Of a DNA stretch of 64,000 nucleotides, positions 60,885 to 64,000 are shown piece after piece. Below the pieces are notes generated by a model. The model was not told the origin of the DNA. It did not search any database and saw nothing but the letters and a program-made list of their open reading frames with translations. Origin of the DNA: Bacteroidales bacterium (lineage in GTDB: Bacteria; Bacteroidota; Bacteroidia; Bacteroidales; Tenuifilaceae); the NCBI GenBank assembly GCA_028708425.1, contig JAQVYY010000001.1, positions 1 to 64,000 of the forward strand. Reading direction: 5' to 3'. Both the position numbers and the translations under genes were made by a program. Numbering within the stretch: position 1 is the first letter of the stretch; each line of letters opens with the position of its first letter.

Positions 60885-61796
60885 CTACAACCCCCGTTTC
60901 CTAACATTTATATTCAGAATAACCAGCGATAGCCCAACCAGAACCATCCCTGCTACGGCAATTAGGGTGGGGTGCTCGTTGGGTAGTATCAGCCAGCTAA
61001 GCACCGCTCCGAGTACAGGGATAATAAACTTCCACATATTCAGCGTCGATAGTTTTACCCCAGGTCTTTTTAGCAAGGTGTACCAAATTGAGATGGCAGC
61101 GGCCGAAAGGAAGCTGAGCCAGCCCAGCGATAGCCAATACTCTAGAGGGAAGGGTCCCGATTGGTAACCCTCGGTTGTAACTCCTAAAATAAATAGCAGT
61201 GCCCCGCCAAAAATCATCGAAAAAGAGCTTAGGATTAGCGGCGGTATTTGTTTCTTGTCTTTGGCAACCAGTAAATTACCGAAGCCTGTTAGAAAATTAT
61301 TGATTATAAGAATTACAATTCCCAAACCTACCAGAGGTCCAACAGCGCCCATCTGTTTGCGGCCAAGACTTATAATGATAATACCGGTTAGCCCAACCAA
61401 AATGCTGATAATTTTTCGCTTGTTTAGCCTATCGCCGGGCATAAAAAAATGTGCAACGATGGCAATAAAAATTGGACCCGAACCAATAAGCATGGCACCT
61501 AGCGAACCGGGCACCATATCAACACCTTTATAAAAGAAAGCGTACTGCAAAAAGCTTTGGATAAACCCTACAAGTAATATTTTACGAATGTTTTGTCGGG
61601 CTACAACCAGCTTCTCTTTTAGGTTTGGTATAAATGGTAGGATAAGCAGCCCAGATGTAAAGAAACGAATTCCTGCAAACTGAAACGGTGTGGTGTGCTG
61701 CAATCCAATTTTAATGCCCACAAAGGCTGTTGACCATAATATACAGGCAATTATGGCCAAAAAAATGGTTGAATTCAGCACCTCTTTAAGTCTCAA
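60885..61796 (-). CDS. EamA/DMT family transporter
   Basis: Ten-TM EamA pattern, AIIACILWSTAFVGIKIGLQ. Confidence 0.88.
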   Translation of the reverse strand: MRLKEVLNSTIFLAIIACILWSTAFVGIKIGLQHTTPFQFAGIRFFTSGLLILPFIPNLKEKLVVARQNIRKILLVGFIQSFLQYAFFYKGVDMVPGSLGAMLIGSGPIFIAIVAHFFMPGDRLNKRKIISILVGLTGIIIISLGRKQMGAVGPLVGLGIVILIINNFLTGFGNLLVAKDKKQIPPLILSSFSMIFGGALLFILGVTTEGYQSGPFPLEYWLSLGWLSFLSAAAISIWYTLLKRPGVKLSTLNMWKFIIPVLGAVLSWLILPNEHPTLIAVAGMVLVGLSLVILNINVRKRGL

Positions 61797-61823
61797 GGTT
61801 ATTGCTTTGTAAGTGTTAATACA

Positions 61824-62840
61824 TTATACCCATGGCGAAGGGTTGATATTCTCATCCTGCACAAAACCCGCATACCTTTGTGCCACTAATGATAGTAAGC
61901 CATCTAGCTTATGGGGGCAATCGGTTGTAACCAGCTTTAAGCGTATCTCCTTAAAATTGGGTAAACCCTTAAAGTAGCAGGTTAGGTGTCTGCGCAGCTC
62001 AAGTATTCCGCGCCGTTCGCCCTTAAATTCTATTGATTTTAAAAGATGTTCCTTTGCAATGGAAACCTTTTGTTCTACGGTAAGCGGTTGCATACGTTCG
62101 CCGTGGTGCATGTAATGCTTAATCTCCTTAAATATCCAGGGGCTACCGTAGGTTGCGCGCCCTATCATTATACCATCAACCCCGTAGCGGTTAAAATGTT
62201 CAACAGCCTTTTCGGGGTTATCGATATCGCCATTGCCAATAATGGGGATATGCATACGGGCATTGGCCTTTACCTCGCCTATAAGGCTCCAATCGGCTTC
62301 GCCCTTGTAAAGCTGTGTGCGTGTTCTGCCATGAATGGTGAGTGCCTTAATGCCCACATCCTGCAGACGTTCAGCTAGCTCAACAATTTGCTTCGATTCG
62401 TTATCCCAGCCGAGACGGGTTTTTACGGTAACAGGAATATGGGTAGCATTTACAATCTGCCTAGTCATTTCCACAAGCTTGGGGGTATCCTTGAGCATAC
62501 CCGATCCCGCACCACGGTTGGCTATTTTTTTTACCGGACAGCCAAAGTTTATATCAATCACATCGGGTTTTGCCTCGGTGGCTATTTTACAAGCCTCAAC
62601 CATGCTCTCAATAATGTGCCCGTACAGCTGAATGCCAATGGGGCGCTCATTTTCAAGTATATTTAGCTTCCTTTGGCAGCTCTCGGCATCGCGAATTAGT
62701 CCATCGGAGTTTACAAACTCGGTAAACATCATATCGGCACCAAACCGTTTGCACAGATGCCTAAACGAGGGGTCGGTAACGTCCTCCATGGGCGCCAAAA
62801 AAAGTGGCCTATCGCCTAAATCTAAATCCTGAATTTTCAC
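61824..62840 (-). CDS. dusB: tRNA-dihydrouridine synthase
   Basis: LAPMEDVTDPSFR, DINFGCPVKKIANRGAGSGML, IGNGDI, GVDGIMIGRATYGSPWIF. Confidence 0.92.
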   Translation of the reverse strand: MKIQDLDLGDRPLFLAPMEDVTDPSFRHLCKRFGADMMFTEFVNSDGLIRDAESCQRKLNILENERPIGIQLYGHIIESMVEACKIATEAKPDVIDINFGCPVKKIANRGAGSGMLKDTPKLVEMTRQIVNATHIPVTVKTRLGWDNESKQIVELAERLQDVGIKALTIHGRTRTQLYKGEADWSLIGEVKANARMHIPIIGNGDIDNPEKAVEHFNRYGVDGIMIGRATYGSPWIFKEIKHYMHHGERMQPLTVEQKVSIAKEHLLKSIEFKGERRGILELRRHLTCYFKGLPNFKEIRLKLVTTDCPHKLDGLLSLVAQRYAGFVQDENINPSPWV

Positions 62841-62979
62841 GTTAAATTGTAATATTTTAGCGATGCAAAAATAGGGAGAGTTTATTGAAAACGCCCACTA
62901 AATTGTAAAAATCAACTTTTGCTAGTAAGATGAAAGGGGAATTAGCTATTCTTACTTACCTTTGCAGAAGGATTGATTG

Positions 62980-63013
62980 TTATTAATGAATTTGATAAAT
63001 AATGTGGGGTTAA
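62980..63013 (-). repeat. Palindromic intergenic element remnant (module I half and terminus)
   Basis: TTATTAATGAATTTGATAAATAATGTGGGGTTAA. Confidence 0.6.
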
Positions 63014-63029
63014 ATATTTCTCAAAACGA

Positions 63030-63947
63030 ATGAATAGATTTCTTATAAAACCCTTGTCGCCAATAAAAGGAATAATTGCCTCAATTTTGCTGGCGCTTAT
63101 GGGCTTCCTGATATTTTTGCTTATGGGTGTTTTGCTCAACACCATGCTATTTGGAGATATGCAGTCAGGTTTAAGCACCGTATCAAATTACGCTACCTCC
63201 GATGGATTAATGTCCATACGTATTCTGCAGGTGTGCCAAACCATCGGTTTATTCCTTTTCCCGGCGGTTATGCTTGCAGCTTTTAGCTCGGTGGGCGCAA
63301 ATAATTTTTTGGGATTGAAGCGTATACCCGTTGGGTTACTTGTATTTTCCATACTGATTATGTTTACGTTTATACCCGCTGTAAACCTAATAGCCTCAAT
63401 AAACGCAAAAATACCCATGCCGGCATGGATGCTCGAAATGGAGCAGGCGGCCATGGAGCTAACCAAAGCCATTCTCACAACCAACCAGCTTGGAGTAATG
63501 TTACTAAACTTTATTGTGGTAGCCATTATGCCAGCCATTGCCGAAGAGTTTTTCTTTAGGGGATTAATTCAGAAGTATATCATACAGTGGACAAAAAACA
63601 CGGTATGGGGCGTTGTGCTAGCTGCCGCTATTTTTAGTGCTATTCACATGCAGTTTCAGGGGTTTATTCCTCGATTTTTGCTGGGTATGCTGTTTGGCTA
63701 CCTGTATGTGTGGAGCGGCTCAATATGGGTTCCCGTTGCAGCGCATATGGCGAACAATGGTATGGCCGTAGTGGTGTACTATCTTATTGCCAAGGGAGTG
63801 GTGCCCTCACAGGCCGAAACGGTTGGTAACATTTCGGATTTGTGGCAGGTAGGTATTGTTAGCCTTGTTATTGCTTCGATACTAGTTTGGAGATTTTGGA
63901 AGAGTACCGCTGCAGTAAAATTGAACGCACACGAGGCAAGCGATTAA
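63030..63947 (+). CDS. CPBP family intramembrane metalloprotease
   Basis: AIAEEFFFRGLIQKYI (EExxxR) and FSAIHMQFQGFIPRFLLGMLFG motifs. Confidence 0.9.
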   Translation: MNRFLIKPLSPIKGIIASILLALMGFLIFLLMGVLLNTMLFGDMQSGLSTVSNYATSDGLMSIRILQVCQTIGLFLFPAVMLAAFSSVGANNFLGLKRIPVGLLVFSILIMFTFIPAVNLIASINAKIPMPAWMLEMEQAAMELTKAILTTNQLGVMLLNFIVVAIMPAIAEEFFFRGLIQKYIIQWTKNTVWGVVLAAAIFSAIHMQFQGFIPRFLLGMLFGYLYVWSGSIWVPVAAHMANNGMAVVVYYLIAKGVVPSQAETVGNISDLWQVGIVSLVIASILVWRFWKSTAAVKLNAHEASD

Positions 63948-63975
63948 TGCAGCTGGCCCAGTAGCAACACTATTT

Positions 63976-64000
63976 CCTGTTTTCCGCTTTGGGACACCCT
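63976..64000 (-). mobile_element. Terminus of a second copy of the same IS1634-family element, cut by window end
   Basis: CCTGTTTTCCGCTTTGGGACACCCT identical to 50858..50882. Confidence 0.9.

Noticed and set aside
60376-60904. ORFs rich in LRLRLR or TSTSTLTLTSLNLN
   Set aside because: They arise from the hexanucleotide repeat tracts and are low complexity.
1404-63013. Repeated palindromes as a CRISPR array
   Set aside because: Copies are dispersed singly across 60 kb, are ~50-150 bp, and have no regular spacers or cas genes nearby.
62980-63013. Claiming this and 59072..59104 as full element copies
   Set aside because: Only one half-module and a terminus remain; listed as low-confidence remnants.
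50858-64000. The two IS copies as a composite transposon carrying cargo
   Set aside because: Intervening genes look like ordinary chromosomal housekeeping (truA, dusB, kefB-like), and the right copy is only seen as 25 bp; recombination potential is noted but no cargo function is claimed.

Overview
This 64 kb window comes from a Bacteroidota chromosome, probably Bacteroidales or Marinilabiliales-like. That lineage call is inferred from T9SS C-terminal sorting domains, Ddh, DUF4080 and PorT-like barrels. Most of it is ordinary housekeeping and secretion-related coding sequence: asnS, rpoN, ddh, fthC, dusB, truA, a SUI1-family factor, kefB-like, paired ABC exporters, a glutathione-type ligase pair, several T9SS cargo proteins and tRNA-Arg(CCU). 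The most unusual feature is a family of intergenic elements found at about 19 sites. Full-length copies are ~148 bp, end in TTAACCC, and can fold into four hairpins (I: AACCCGCATT..ATGCGGGTT; II: CCAATTTTG..CAAAATTGG; III: GCTGTCggaGACAGC; IV: CAATTATTC..GAATAATTG). Some copies have lost whole modules. Copies often touch or supply the stop codons of neighbouring genes. One copy is split by an IS1634-type element with a 5-bp AATTT target duplication. A second copy of the same IS begins in the last 25 bp of the window. Other points of interest are a lipoprotein with an aerolysin/ETX-MTX2-like pore-forming region, a tandem adenylate kinase, a relic of a second fthC gene, a ~0.95 kb inverted duplication with one dead copy, a frameshifted truA, and a perfect 21-bp-stem hairpin. 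All calls come from reading the sequence; no database search was run.
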